A stretch of 64,000 bases of DNA from assembly GCF_004522235.1 (NCBI RefSeq), contig NZ_SDLT01000029.1, positions 16,364-80,363 of the forward strand, written 5' to 3'. The position numbers and the translations under genes were made by a program. The notes beneath the pieces were generated by a model, which saw only the letters and a list, made by a program, of their open reading frames with translations, did no database searches and was not told the DNA's origin. Each line of letters opens with the position of its first letter. Positions within the stretch are counted from its first letter, which is position 1. Source of the stretch: Amycolatopsis nivea. GTDB taxonomy: Bacteria > Actinomycetota > Actinomycetes > Mycobacteriales > Pseudonocardiaceae. Positions 50,848 through 59,033 of this stretch are shown here, piece by piece.

Positions 50848-52713
50848 ATGACGAACGTGGCTGGTCCGGAGTCGGCGCCGACTTCCGAGCCCGGGCTCGC
50901 GCTCGCGGCGGAGTTCCCGACCGCGGACCGCGCCCAGTGGCAGGAGCTGGTGGCGGGAGTGCTGCGCAAGAGCGGCAGGCTCCCGGAGGATTTCGCGGGT
51001 GCGCCGGAGAGCAAGCTCGTCTCCCGCACCTACGACGGCATCGAAATCCAGCCGCTATACACGGCCGAAGACGCGGGCGGCGACCTCGGCTTCCCGGGGC
51101 TGCCGCCGTTCGTGCGCGGGGCCCGGCCGGAGGGCGTGGTCGATACCGGCTGGGACATCCGGGTCCGTCACCAGCGCGAAGACGCTCGGGCGGCGAACGC
51201 GGCGATCCTCGCCGACCTCGAAGGCGGCGCGTCCTCGGTGTGGCTGCGGCTCGGCGAGGGTTCGCTCCCGATTTCCGCGCTCGCGGACGCGCTGAACGAG
51301 GTCTACGTCGGTCTCGCGCCGGTCGTCCTCGACGCCGGTGCGGAGTACGAAACCGCTGCTCAGGCGCTTCTCGATCTCTTCGCCGAACGCGAGGTCCCGG
51401 CCAGCGAAGCCGTCGGCACGCTGGGTGCGGACCCGCTCGGTACCTCGGCGCGCACCGGACACTCTCTCCCGCTCGGCCCGGCCGCCGAATTGGCCGCGAA
51501 GGTTGCCCCTAAGTACCCCAAGGTCCGCACGATCGTCGCCGACGGACTACCGTTTCACGAGGCAGGCGGCTCGGACGCGCAGGAACTCGGCGCGACGATC
51601 GCGGCCGGCGTCGCTTATTTGCGTGCGCTCACCGAGGCTGGTCTGGACGTCGCCGCGGCGGCCGCGCAGATCGAGTTCCGGCTCGCCGCGACCGCGGATC
51701 AGTTCCTCACCATCGCCAAGTTCCGCGCCGCGCGCCGGCTGTGGGACCGGGTCCTCGAAGTCTCCGGTGCGGCCGCGGAAGCGCGCGGGATGCACCAGCA
51801 CGCGGTCACGTCGCCGTCGATGTTCACCCAGCGCGACCCGTGGGTGAACATGCTGCGCACGACCGTCGCCTGTTTCGCGGCCGGGGTCGGCGGCGCGGAC
51901 GCGGTCACCGTGCTGCCGTTCGACGCGGCGATCGGCCTGCCGGACGCGTTTTCCTCACGGATCGCCCGCAACACCAACGCGATCCTCATCGAAGAGTCGA
52001 AGCTGGGCAGCGTGATCGACCCGGCGGGCGGCTCCTGGTACGTCGAGAAGCTCACCGACGAACTCGCCGAAGCCGCGTGGCGCGAGTTCACCGCGATCGA
52101 GGCGGCGGGCGGCATCGAGGCCGAGCTGGCTTCCGGTGCGCTGGCCGGACGGCTCGCCGAGACCTGGGCGAAGCGCGCGAGCCGCCTCGCCACCCGGCGC
52201 GATCCGCTCACCGGTGTCAGCGAGTTCCCGAACCTGGACGAAAAGCCGGTCTCCCGCGAACCGCTCCCGTCCACTGTGGACGGCGGACTCCCGCGACACC
52301 GGTACGCCGAGGAGTACGAGAAACTGCGCGACGCGTCCGACGCGTACCTCGCCAAGCACGGCGAACGGCCGAAGGTTTTCCTGGCCACGCTGGGTCCGGT
52401 CGCCGCGCACACCGCCCGCGCGTCCTTCGCGACGAACCTGCTCCAGGCGGGTGGCGTCGAAGCGGTGAACCCCGGCGCGACCGACGATCTGCCTGGCGCG
52501 TTCCGCGAGAGCGGCGCGAAGATCGCCTGCGTCTGCGGCACTGACGCGGCATATGAGGAACAGGCCGCGTCCGTCGCGGCGTCGCTCGGCGCGGACAGCG
52601 TGCTGCTGGCGGGCAAGGGAACCTACGACGGAATCAGCGGCAATCTGTACGCCGGGTGCGACGCGCTCGAAATCCTGACCAGCCTCCACGCACAGCTGGG
52701 AGTCTCCGCATGA
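50848..52713 (+). CDS. mutA: methylmalonyl-CoA mutase small (beta) subunit
   Basis: A 621-residue MutA. It has the TIM-barrel CoA-binding part (AQIEFRLAATADQFLTIAKF, then RDPWVNMLRTT) and a degenerate B12-like C-terminal domain without the DxHxxG cobalamin motif, as expected for the non-catalytic subunit. It pairs with MutB to interconvert (R)-methylmalonyl-CoA and succinyl-CoA. ATGA overlap with mutB. Divergent from the kinase gene. Confidence 0.93.
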   Translation: MTNVAGPESAPTSEPGLALAAEFPTADRAQWQELVAGVLRKSGRLPEDFAGAPESKLVSRTYDGIEIQPLYTAEDAGGDLGFPGLPPFVRGARPEGVVDTGWDIRVRHQREDARAANAAILADLEGGASSVWLRLGEGSLPISALADALNEVYVGLAPVVLDAGAEYETAAQALLDLFAEREVPASEAVGTLGADPLGTSARTGHSLPLGPAAELAAKVAPKYPKVRTIVADGLPFHEAGGSDAQELGATIAAGVAYLRALTEAGLDVAAAAAQIEFRLAATADQFLTIAKFRAARRLWDRVLEVSGAAAEARGMHQHAVTSPSMFTQRDPWVNMLRTTVACFAAGVGGADAVTVLPFDAAIGLPDAFSSRIARNTNAILIEESKLGSVIDPAGGSWYVEKLTDELAEAAWREFTAIEAAGGIEAELASGALAGRLAETWAKRASRLATRRDPLTGVSEFPNLDEKPVSREPLPSTVDGGLPRHRYAEEYEKLRDASDAYLAKHGERPKVFLATLGPVAAHTARASFATNLLQAGGVEAVNPGATDDLPGAFRESGAKIACVCGTDAAYEEQAASVAASLGADSVLLAGKGTYDGISGNLYAGCDALEILTSLHAQLGVSA

Positions 52714-54878
52714 GCATCCCGAATTTCGCCGACATCCCGCTCGGCACGCCGGAACCGGGCGACCGGGCCGCGTGGGCGCAGGCCGTGCAGGACGCCACCG
52801 GCAAGGGCCCGGACGCGCTGGCCTGGGAAACCCCCGAGGGCATCGGCGTGAAGCCGGTCTACACCGCCGCCGATCTGTCCGATGTGGACTTCCTTGGCAC
52901 GTACCCCGGCATCGCGCCGTACCTGCGCGGGCCGTATCCGACGATGTACGTCAACCAGCCGTGGACGATCCGCCAGTACGCCGGGTTCTCCACCGCGCAG
53001 GAGTCGAACGCCTTCTACCGCCGCAACCTCGCGGCCGGGCAGAAGGGCCTGTCGGTCGCGTTCGACCTCGCGACCCACCGCGGCTACGACTCCGACCACC
53101 CGCGCGTGTCCGGCGACGTCGGCATGGCCGGCGTGGCGATCGACTCGATCTACGACATGCGCCAGCTGTTCGACGGCATCCCGCTCGACAAGATGTCCGT
53201 CTCGATGACGATGAACGGCGCGGTGCTGCCGGTGCTCGCGCTCTACGTGGTCGCGGCCGAGGAGCAGGGGGTGAAGCCGGAGCAGCTCGCGGGGACCATC
53301 CAGAACGACATCCTCAAGGAGTTCATGGTCCGCAACACCTACATCTACCCGCCGCAGCCCTCGATGCGGATCATCTCCGACATCTTCGGCTACACCTCGC
53401 AGCACATGCCGAAGTACAACTCGATCTCCATCTCCGGCTACCACATGCAGGAGGCCGGAGCGACCGCCGACCTGGAGCTGGCGTACACGCTCGCGGACGG
53501 CGTCGAGTACATCCGCGCGGGCGTCGAAGCCGGGCTGGACGTCGACAAGTTCGCGCCGCGGCTGTCGTTCTTCTGGGCCATCGGCATGAACTTCTTCATG
53601 GAGGTCGCGAAGCTGCGTGCCGCGCGCCTGCTGTGGGCGAAGCTGGTGAAGCAGTTCGATCCGAAGTCACAGAAGTCGCTGTCGCTGCGTACGCACTCTC
53701 AGACGTCAGGCTGGTCCCTCACCGCGCAGGACGTCTTCAACAACGTCACGCGTACGTGCGTCGAGGCGATGGCTGCCACTCAGGGACACACGCAGTCGTT
53801 GCACACCAACGCTCTCGACGAAGCGCTCGCGCTGCCCACTGACTTCTCCGCACGGATCGCGCGCAACACACAGCTGTTGCTGCAGCAGGAATCCGGCACC
53901 ACACGCGTCATCGACCCGTGGGGCGGCAGCGCGTTCGTCGAGAAGCTCACCTACGACCTCGCGCGCAAGGCGTGGGGCCACATCACCGAAGTCGAGGGCG
54001 CGGGCGGCATGGCGCGCGCGATCGACGAAGGCATCCCGAAGCTGCGCATCGAAGAGGCAGCTGCGCGTACGCAGGCGCGCATCGACTCGGGACGACAGCC
54101 GGTCATCGGCGTGAACAAGTACCAGGTCACCGACGACGAGCAGATCGACGTGCTGAAGGTCGACAACGCGGGCGTACGCGCGCAGCAGCTCGAGAAGCTG
54201 CGTCGGCTGCGCGAAGAGCGAGACCCGCAGGCCACCGAGGACGCGCTGCGCCGCCTCACCGAAGGCGCGCAGAACAACGGCAACCTGCTCGAGCTGGCCA
54301 TCAACGCCGCGCGCGCGAAGGCCACCGTCGGCGAGATCTCCGACGCGCTGGAGAAGAACTGGGGCCGCCACTCCGGCCAGATCCGCACGATCTCCGGCGT
54401 GTACCGGGAAGAGGTGGGGAAGTCGGACAACGTCGAGAAGGCCCGCGAGCTCGTCGACAAATTCGCTGAAGAGGAAGGCCGCCGTCCGCGGATCCTCGTC
54501 GCGAAAATGGGCCAGGACGGCCACGACCGCGGCCAGAAGGTCATCGCCACCGGCTTCGCCGACCTCGGCTTCGACGTCGACGTCGGCCCGCTGTTCTCCA
54601 CCCCGGCCGAGGTCGCCCGCCAGGCGTCGGAAGCGGACGTGCACGTGATCGGCGTGTCCTCGCTGGCCGCCGGGCACCTGTCGCTGGTGCCTGCGCTGCG
54701 CCACGAGCTGGCCGAGCTGGGCCGCGAGGACATCATGGTCGTGGTCGGCGGCGTGATCCCGCCGCAGGACTACCCCGAGCTGCGCGAAGCAGGAGCGGCG
54801 GCGATCTTCGGCCCGGGCACGGTGCTCGCGGACGCCGCGATCGACCTGCTCCAGCAGCTGGCCGCGCAGGAGTCCTGA
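52710..54878 (+). CDS. mutB: methylmalonyl-CoA mutase large (alpha) subunit
   Basis: A 722-residue catalytic MutB. The N-terminal barrel has YPTMYVNQPWTIRQYAGFS (~70-90). The C-terminal cobalamin domain has D603-G-H605-D-R-G608, the base-off DxHxxG motif. It catalyses adenosylcobalamin-dependent rearrangement, supplying succinyl-CoA from propionate, or methylmalonyl-CoA for polyketides. The stretch ~53690-54190 uses CGT-ACG sequence more than the rest of the gene. Confidence 0.95.
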   Translation: MSIPNFADIPLGTPEPGDRAAWAQAVQDATGKGPDALAWETPEGIGVKPVYTAADLSDVDFLGTYPGIAPYLRGPYPTMYVNQPWTIRQYAGFSTAQESNAFYRRNLAAGQKGLSVAFDLATHRGYDSDHPRVSGDVGMAGVAIDSIYDMRQLFDGIPLDKMSVSMTMNGAVLPVLALYVVAAEEQGVKPEQLAGTIQNDILKEFMVRNTYIYPPQPSMRIISDIFGYTSQHMPKYNSISISGYHMQEAGATADLELAYTLADGVEYIRAGVEAGLDVDKFAPRLSFFWAIGMNFFMEVAKLRAARLLWAKLVKQFDPKSQKSLSLRTHSQTSGWSLTAQDVFNNVTRTCVEAMAATQGHTQSLHTNALDEALALPTDFSARIARNTQLLLQQESGTTRVIDPWGGSAFVEKLTYDLARKAWGHITEVEGAGGMARAIDEGIPKLRIEEAAARTQARIDSGRQPVIGVNKYQVTDDEQIDVLKVDNAGVRAQQLEKLRRLREERDPQATEDALRRLTEGAQNNGNLLELAINAARAKATVGEISDALEKNWGRHSGQIRTISGVYREEVGKSDNVEKARELVDKFAEEEGRRPRILVAKMGQDGHDRGQKVIATGFADLGFDVDVGPLFSTPAEVARQASEADVHVIGVSSLAAGHLSLVPALRHELAELGREDIMVVVGGVIPPQDYPELREAGAAAIFGPGTVLADAAIDLLQQLAAQES

Positions 54879-54881
54879 ACC

Positions 54882-55874
54882 TTGCCGCGGCGGATCGACG
54901 TCGGCGAATACGCGAAGGGCGTGCTCGCGGGCGACCGGGGGACCCTGTCCAAGGCCATCACGCTGGTCGAATCGCATCGCGAGGACCACCGGCGGCAAGC
55001 GCAGGAACTGCTGGTCGAGCTGCTCCCGCACGCGGGCGGCGCGAAACGCGTCGGCATCACCGGCGTGCCCGGAGTCGGCAAGTCGACATTTATCGACCAG
55101 CTCGGCACCGACCTCACGACGGCCGGGCACCGGGTCGCGGTGCTCGCCGTCGACCCGTCCTCGACCCGCACCGGCGGGTCGATCCTCGGCGACAAGACCC
55201 GGATGGCGCGCCTCGCGGTCGATCCGAAGGCGTTCATCCGGCCGTCGCCGACGTCCGGCACGCTCGGCGGCGTCGCCCGCGCCACCCGCGAGACGATCGT
55301 GCTGATGGAGGCGGCCGGCTTCGACGTCGTGCTGGTGGAGACGGTCGGGGTCGGGCAGTCCGAGGTGACCGTGGCGAACATGGTCGACTGCTTCCTCTTC
55401 CTGACCCTCGCGCGCACCGGCGACCAGTTGCAGGGCATCAAAAAGGGCGTGCTGGAACTCGCCGACGTGATCGCCGTGAACAAGGCCGACGGCCCGCACG
55501 AACGCGACGCCAAGCGCGCCGCGCGCGAACTGCAGGGCGCGCTGCGGATGATCTACGGCAAGGACGCGCTCTGGACGCCGCCGGTGCTCACGTGCAGCGG
55601 GCTCGAGGGCAGCGGCCTCGGCGAGGTGTGGGCGGCGATCGGGAAGCACCGCGAGGTGCTCACCGAATCGGGTGATCTTGGCGAGCGGCGCAAACGCCAG
55701 CAGGTCGACTGGACGTGGTCGATGGTCCGCGAGCAGCTGCTCGACCGGCTCACCGCGCATCCGGCGGTCCGCGCGCAGGTAGCCGACGTGGAACGGGCGG
55801 TGCGCGACGGAGAACTCACCGCCACGCTGGCCGCGCAGCGGATCTTGGCCGCGTTCGCCGAGCCCTCTTCTTGA
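54882..55874 (+). CDS. meaB: MeaB/ArgK-type GTPase, mutase chaperone
   Basis: A 330-residue G3E-family GTPase with Walker A GVPGVGKST (61-69), Walker B VETVG near 150 and NKAD near 205. MeaB protects and reactivates methylmalonyl-CoA mutase and gates AdoCbl loading. TTG 54882 is the only start near the family N-terminus, 3 bp after mutB, so translation is probably coupled. Completes the mutA-mutB-meaB operon. 55875-56049 holds no gene that I can see. Confidence 0.93.
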   Translation: MPRRIDVGEYAKGVLAGDRGTLSKAITLVESHREDHRRQAQELLVELLPHAGGAKRVGITGVPGVGKSTFIDQLGTDLTTAGHRVAVLAVDPSSTRTGGSILGDKTRMARLAVDPKAFIRPSPTSGTLGGVARATRETIVLMEAAGFDVVLVETVGVGQSEVTVANMVDCFLFLTLARTGDQLQGIKKGVLELADVIAVNKADGPHERDAKRAARELQGALRMIYGKDALWTPPVLTCSGLEGSGLGEVWAAIGKHREVLTESGDLGERRKRQQVDWTWSMVREQLLDRLTAHPAVRAQVADVERAVRDGELTATLAAQRILAAFAEPSS

Positions 55875-56049
55875 ACGTCGTCCAAGAAGGGAAAACGCTG
55901 TCCGCGCAAGTGTCTTTTGCCCGTCTTCGGGGCTTGTTGCGCTCGACGGTCGTCAGCACGAGGCGAGCGGACGCGCCTCCACCGCGTGGCGGCTGACGCG
56001 CCCGCTCCTCGACAGGCACAATGCACGGTGACGGCGTAGAAGGGAAGTC

Positions 56050-56364
56050 ATGGCGAAGGTGCGGGGACTGCTGCTGGCCGGTCTGCTCGGCGTGCTGCTC
56101 ACCGGAGTGCTGCCCGCGGCGGCGTCCGCGGCGACCCCGGCTCCGGCGTCGGTCACCGTGGCGGCTGAGACGGCGATCACGCAGGTGAACGGGTTCCGCC
56201 AGGCCCCGCCGGGACCGGTGCTCGACCCGTCCCAGACCGACAAGGCCAACGCCGACAAGACGAAGAAGAACCTCATCGCGGGCGGGGCCGCGGTGGTGCT
56301 GCTCGCCATCGTGTTCTTCGGCCGCCGCCACCGCATCAAGCGCCGCAAGGCCCAAGGCGGCTGA
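56050..56364 (+). CDS. small exported membrane-anchored protein
   Basis: A 104-residue protein with a signal peptide (cleavage near ASA at 27), a short Pro/Ala-rich outer segment and a C-terminal transmembrane helix (~75-90) followed by basic residues RRHRIKRRK. It has GAAGGGAAG before ATG 56050. Length and layout suggest a small envelope protein; no domain is recognised. Confidence 0.7.
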   Translation: MAKVRGLLLAGLLGVLLTGVLPAAASAATPAPASVTVAAETAITQVNGFRQAPPGPVLDPSQTDKANADKTKKNLIAGGAAVVLLAIVFFGRRHRIKRRKAQGG

Positions 56365-56554
56365 GCTTTCCGGCGTTCACCCACGCCGAACTTCGTCAGC
56401 CGTTCGCCGCAGATCCGCTACCGGCCGTCTTGGTCGAACGGCAGCGCACCGCCGCTTGCCACCTGCATGGTGCACGATCGACTCCAATGCGTAAGACAGA
56501 TCGATCGGCACGTTGCGTGTTCCCCTGCGCTCGTGTTGCGGGAGGAGGTGCGGC

Positions 56555-57841
56555 GTGACGGTGCTGGATTCACGGCCGGACGTTCCAGGTGACCACAACC
56601 CGATCGCGGCGCCCGGCGCGCTGCTGACCGAAGCCGGCGTCAGCATGGCTCCGGTGGAAGACCTTGGCGCGGGCCGCGGCCCGTTCTGGCTGGACGACTG
56701 GCTGCGCGCGAACGCGACGGACGTGCTCGCGTGGCGGCGGCACATCCATGCCCACCCCGAGCTGTCGCGCAACGAGTTCGCGACGACCGAGCTGATTGTC
56801 TCGCTGCTGCGGCGCGTCGGCCTCAAGCCGTGGGTGCTGCCCGGCGGCACCGGCGTGGTGTGCGACATCGGCAAGGGCGAGCGCTGCGTGGCGCTGCGCG
56901 CGGACATCGACGCGCTGCCGCTGACCGAGGACACCGGCCTGCCGTACTCCTCCACCACCGACGGCGCGGCGCACATGTGCGGCCACGACGCGCACACCGC
57001 GATCCTGCTCGGCGCCGGTCGCGCCCTCGCCGGCGCGCCCGAGCTGCCCGGCCGCGTGCGGCTGATCTTCCAGCCCGCGGAGGAGGTCATGCCCGGCGGC
57101 GCGCTGGACATGATCGCCGCGGGTGCGCTGGAGGGCGTCGAGCGGATCTACGGCCTGCACTGCGACCCGCGGCTCGAAGCGGGCAAGGTCGGCACCCGGG
57201 TCGGCGCGCTGACGTCCGCCGCCGACCTGATCGAACTGCGCCTCACCTCGCCCGGCGGGCACACGTCGCGGCCGCATCTCACCGCTGACCTGGTGTACGC
57301 GCTGGGCACGGTCATCACGTCGCTGCCGTCGGTGCTGTCCCGGCGCGTCGACCCGCGGTCCGGCACGGTGCTGGTGTGGGGCGCGGTGCACGCCGGACAG
57401 GCCGCGAACGCGGTCCCGCAGGACGGCGTCCTGCGCGGCACGCTGCGGACCGCCGACCACGAGGTGTGGAAGGCGCTGGAGCCGCTCGTCGCGTCCTCGG
57501 TGGAATCGCTGCTGGCCCCGACCGGCGTCGGCTTCTCGCTCGACTACCGGCGCGGCGTGCCGCCCGTCGTGTCCGACGCGGAGTCGACCGCGCTGATGCG
57601 CGCTGGCGTCGAGGCCGCGGTCGGCGAAACGGGCCTGGCCGGGACGGAACAGTCGTCCGGCGGCGAGGACTTCGGCTGGTACCTGGAGCACGTCGGCGGG
57701 GCCTTCGCCCGGCTCGGCGTGTGGTCCGGTCCGCCCGCTCCGCAGGCCGACATCCACCGCCCGACGTTCGTTCTCGACGAGCGCGCGCTGCTCGTCGGAG
57801 TCCGCACTTTGGTGCACACCGCACTGGCCTCGCTGGCCTGA
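56555..57841 (+). CDS. M20-family amidohydrolase (N-acyl amino acid hydrolase type)
   Basis: A 428-residue M20D-like peptidase. The metal-site residues follow HIHAHPELS (near 64), MCGHDAHT (near 146), PAEE (near 185) and the C-terminal HRPTF; the dimerisation domain is inserted in the middle. It would hydrolyse N-acyl amino acids or aminobenzoyl-glutamate. It corresponds by position to the mycobacterial AmiA1/AmiB1 genes, but here only one copy is present. GTG 56555 follows GGGAGGAGG. Confidence 0.88.
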   Translation: MTVLDSRPDVPGDHNPIAAPGALLTEAGVSMAPVEDLGAGRGPFWLDDWLRANATDVLAWRRHIHAHPELSRNEFATTELIVSLLRRVGLKPWVLPGGTGVVCDIGKGERCVALRADIDALPLTEDTGLPYSSTTDGAAHMCGHDAHTAILLGAGRALAGAPELPGRVRLIFQPAEEVMPGGALDMIAAGALEGVERIYGLHCDPRLEAGKVGTRVGALTSAADLIELRLTSPGGHTSRPHLTADLVYALGTVITSLPSVLSRRVDPRSGTVLVWGAVHAGQAANAVPQDGVLRGTLRTADHEVWKALEPLVASSVESLLAPTGVGFSLDYRRGVPPVVSDAESTALMRAGVEAAVGETGLAGTEQSSGGEDFGWYLEHVGGAFARLGVWSGPPAPQADIHRPTFVLDERALLVGVRTLVHTALASLA

Positions 57842-57879
57842 GTTATCCACAGGCGGCGCGCCGATGTGGATAACTCAGG
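57837..57879. terminator. 15-bp hairpin containing two inverted DnaA boxes
   Basis: Arms 57837-57851 and 57865-57879 are perfect complements with a 13-nt loop; the left arm overlaps the amidohydrolase stop. Each arm contains TTATCCACA, identical to the strong DnaA box, in opposite orientation. A terminator role is likely; DnaA binding is possible. Confidence 0.6.
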
Positions 57880-58377
57880 CGGGTGAGAGGTACCCCTCGT
57901 GCGGGGGTGTCAGCGGGGGATTACGCGGCGTGGTCTAGACCGCGGGTGCCCCTGCTGCAGCCTGTTTACCGAGAGTCATTTCGGACTTTTGTGCTGCCCG
58001 AGTGCGGTGGTGGGCCGATGGCTGCCGGTGGTGGATTTCGTGTTGTGCCGCAACGGATTTGGTGGAATCCGGGGCCGCTCGCGGTGCTTCGCTGACCTGA
58101 TTTCTGCCGTCATTTTTGGTGACGCGCTGCTATTTTTCCTGCGCTCTGCGGTGCTGGATGCCCGTGTGGGTGAGCCTCTGCCGTGTGGTATTGGGTGGCT
58201 GTCCAGCGAGGCCGCGGATCGCCCGGTCGCACGGAGTTATCCACAGGGCGACACCGTTGGGGACAACTTTCGGCCCTCTGCTACCGCGGGTGTGGATGAC
58301 TCCGGAAACGAGCGTTTCGGGCAGCCCGCGACGAGGTCGAAGCCGCCGCGGTGGTTCGTCCATCGAACGGCTGAAGG
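57880..58377. other. gene-poor region with a third DnaA box
   Basis: A ~500-bp stretch with lower G/C than its surroundings and no frame with coding bias or a credible start. TTATCCACA occurs again at 58237-58245, followed by GGGCGACACC. It might contain a decayed gene or binding region; I find no RNA gene. Confidence 0.5.
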
Positions 58378-58430
58378 TCCGTGAAGGGCTCCTTGCGGGA
58401 ATCAGATTCCCGCAAGGAGCCCTTCACGGA
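58378..58430. repeat. 25-bp perfect hairpin repeat (GTGARGGG family)
   Basis: Arms 58378-58402 and 58406-58430 are fully complementary around CAG. The core GGGAATCAGATTCCC is shared with the element at 63911, and the GTGAAGGGCTCCTTG arm with the one at 25693. It lies between convergent genes and may terminate both. Confidence 0.85.
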
Positions 58431-58449
58431 CAGTAAGTCGGAGCGAACG

Positions 58450-58902
58450 TCAGCCGCTGATCCCGGTGCACGGCCGGGTGCGCAGATCGTCCACGTAATC
58501 CGCCGGGGCCCCGGCCGCCTCCGCGGCGTCCGCCAGCACCCCGAGATAGCGCGCGGAGGGCAGTCCGCCCTCGTAGGCGTCCAGGACGTACAGCCAGGCC
58601 AGCACCGAGCCGTCCATCGTCTGGACTCGCAGCCGGATCTTCGTGTGCATCCCCAGCTCGCCGCCTTCCCAGCGGTCGAGCCGTTCCTCGTCGAGCGCGG
58701 TCACGTCGTAGATCACCACGAACACCCGCGACGACGGGTCCTCGACGATGGTGGCCAGCGCGCCTTCCCACCCGATGTCCTCGCCGCCGAAGGTCAGCCG
58801 CCAGCCTTCCAGCCAGCCGGTGCCCGCCATGGGCGAGTGCGGGGCGCGCTCCAGCATCTGGGCGGGCTCCATGTTGGATCCGTAAGCGGCATACAACGGC
58901 AC
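58450..58902 (-). CDS. gamma-glutamylcyclotransferase-like protein
   Basis: A 150-residue member of the GGCT/AIG2 fold family. It begins VPLYAAYGSNM, the Y-GS-N loop that binds the gamma-glutamyl group. Related enzymes release pyroglutamate from gamma-glutamyl compounds, but actinobacterial members are uncharacterised. It occupies the same position as mycobacterial Rv3304, between the amidohydrolase and lpdA. GTG 58902 chosen for the family start. Confidence 0.8.
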   Translation of the reverse strand: MPLYAAYGSNMEPAQMLERAPHSPMAGTGWLEGWRLTFGGEDIGWEGALATIVEDPSSRVFVVIYDVTALDEERLDRWEGGELGMHTKIRLRVQTMDGSVLAWLYVLDAYEGGLPSARYLGVLADAAEAAGAPADYVDDLRTRPCTGISG

Positions 58903-59033
58903 GCGGCACAGCCTAGCGACCCATCCGTCGCACGATCGGATGCACATGCCGTGTCCGGGCACTTCGCTTGCCGGTCAGGTTCGCCGCGTAGGGTCAGGAC
59001 CACCGCCAAGCACGCGTACATAGGAGGACCCAG

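Noticed and set aside
57837..57879. Replication origin
   Set aside because: Only three DnaA boxes, no dnaA/dnaN genes nearby and no AT-rich unwinding region, so oriC is not supported.
57899..58384. 161-codon open frame in the gene-poor region
   Set aside because: Weak third-position bias, no ribosome site, many rare-looking residues (Cys/Trp), and it contains the hairpin and DnaA box.
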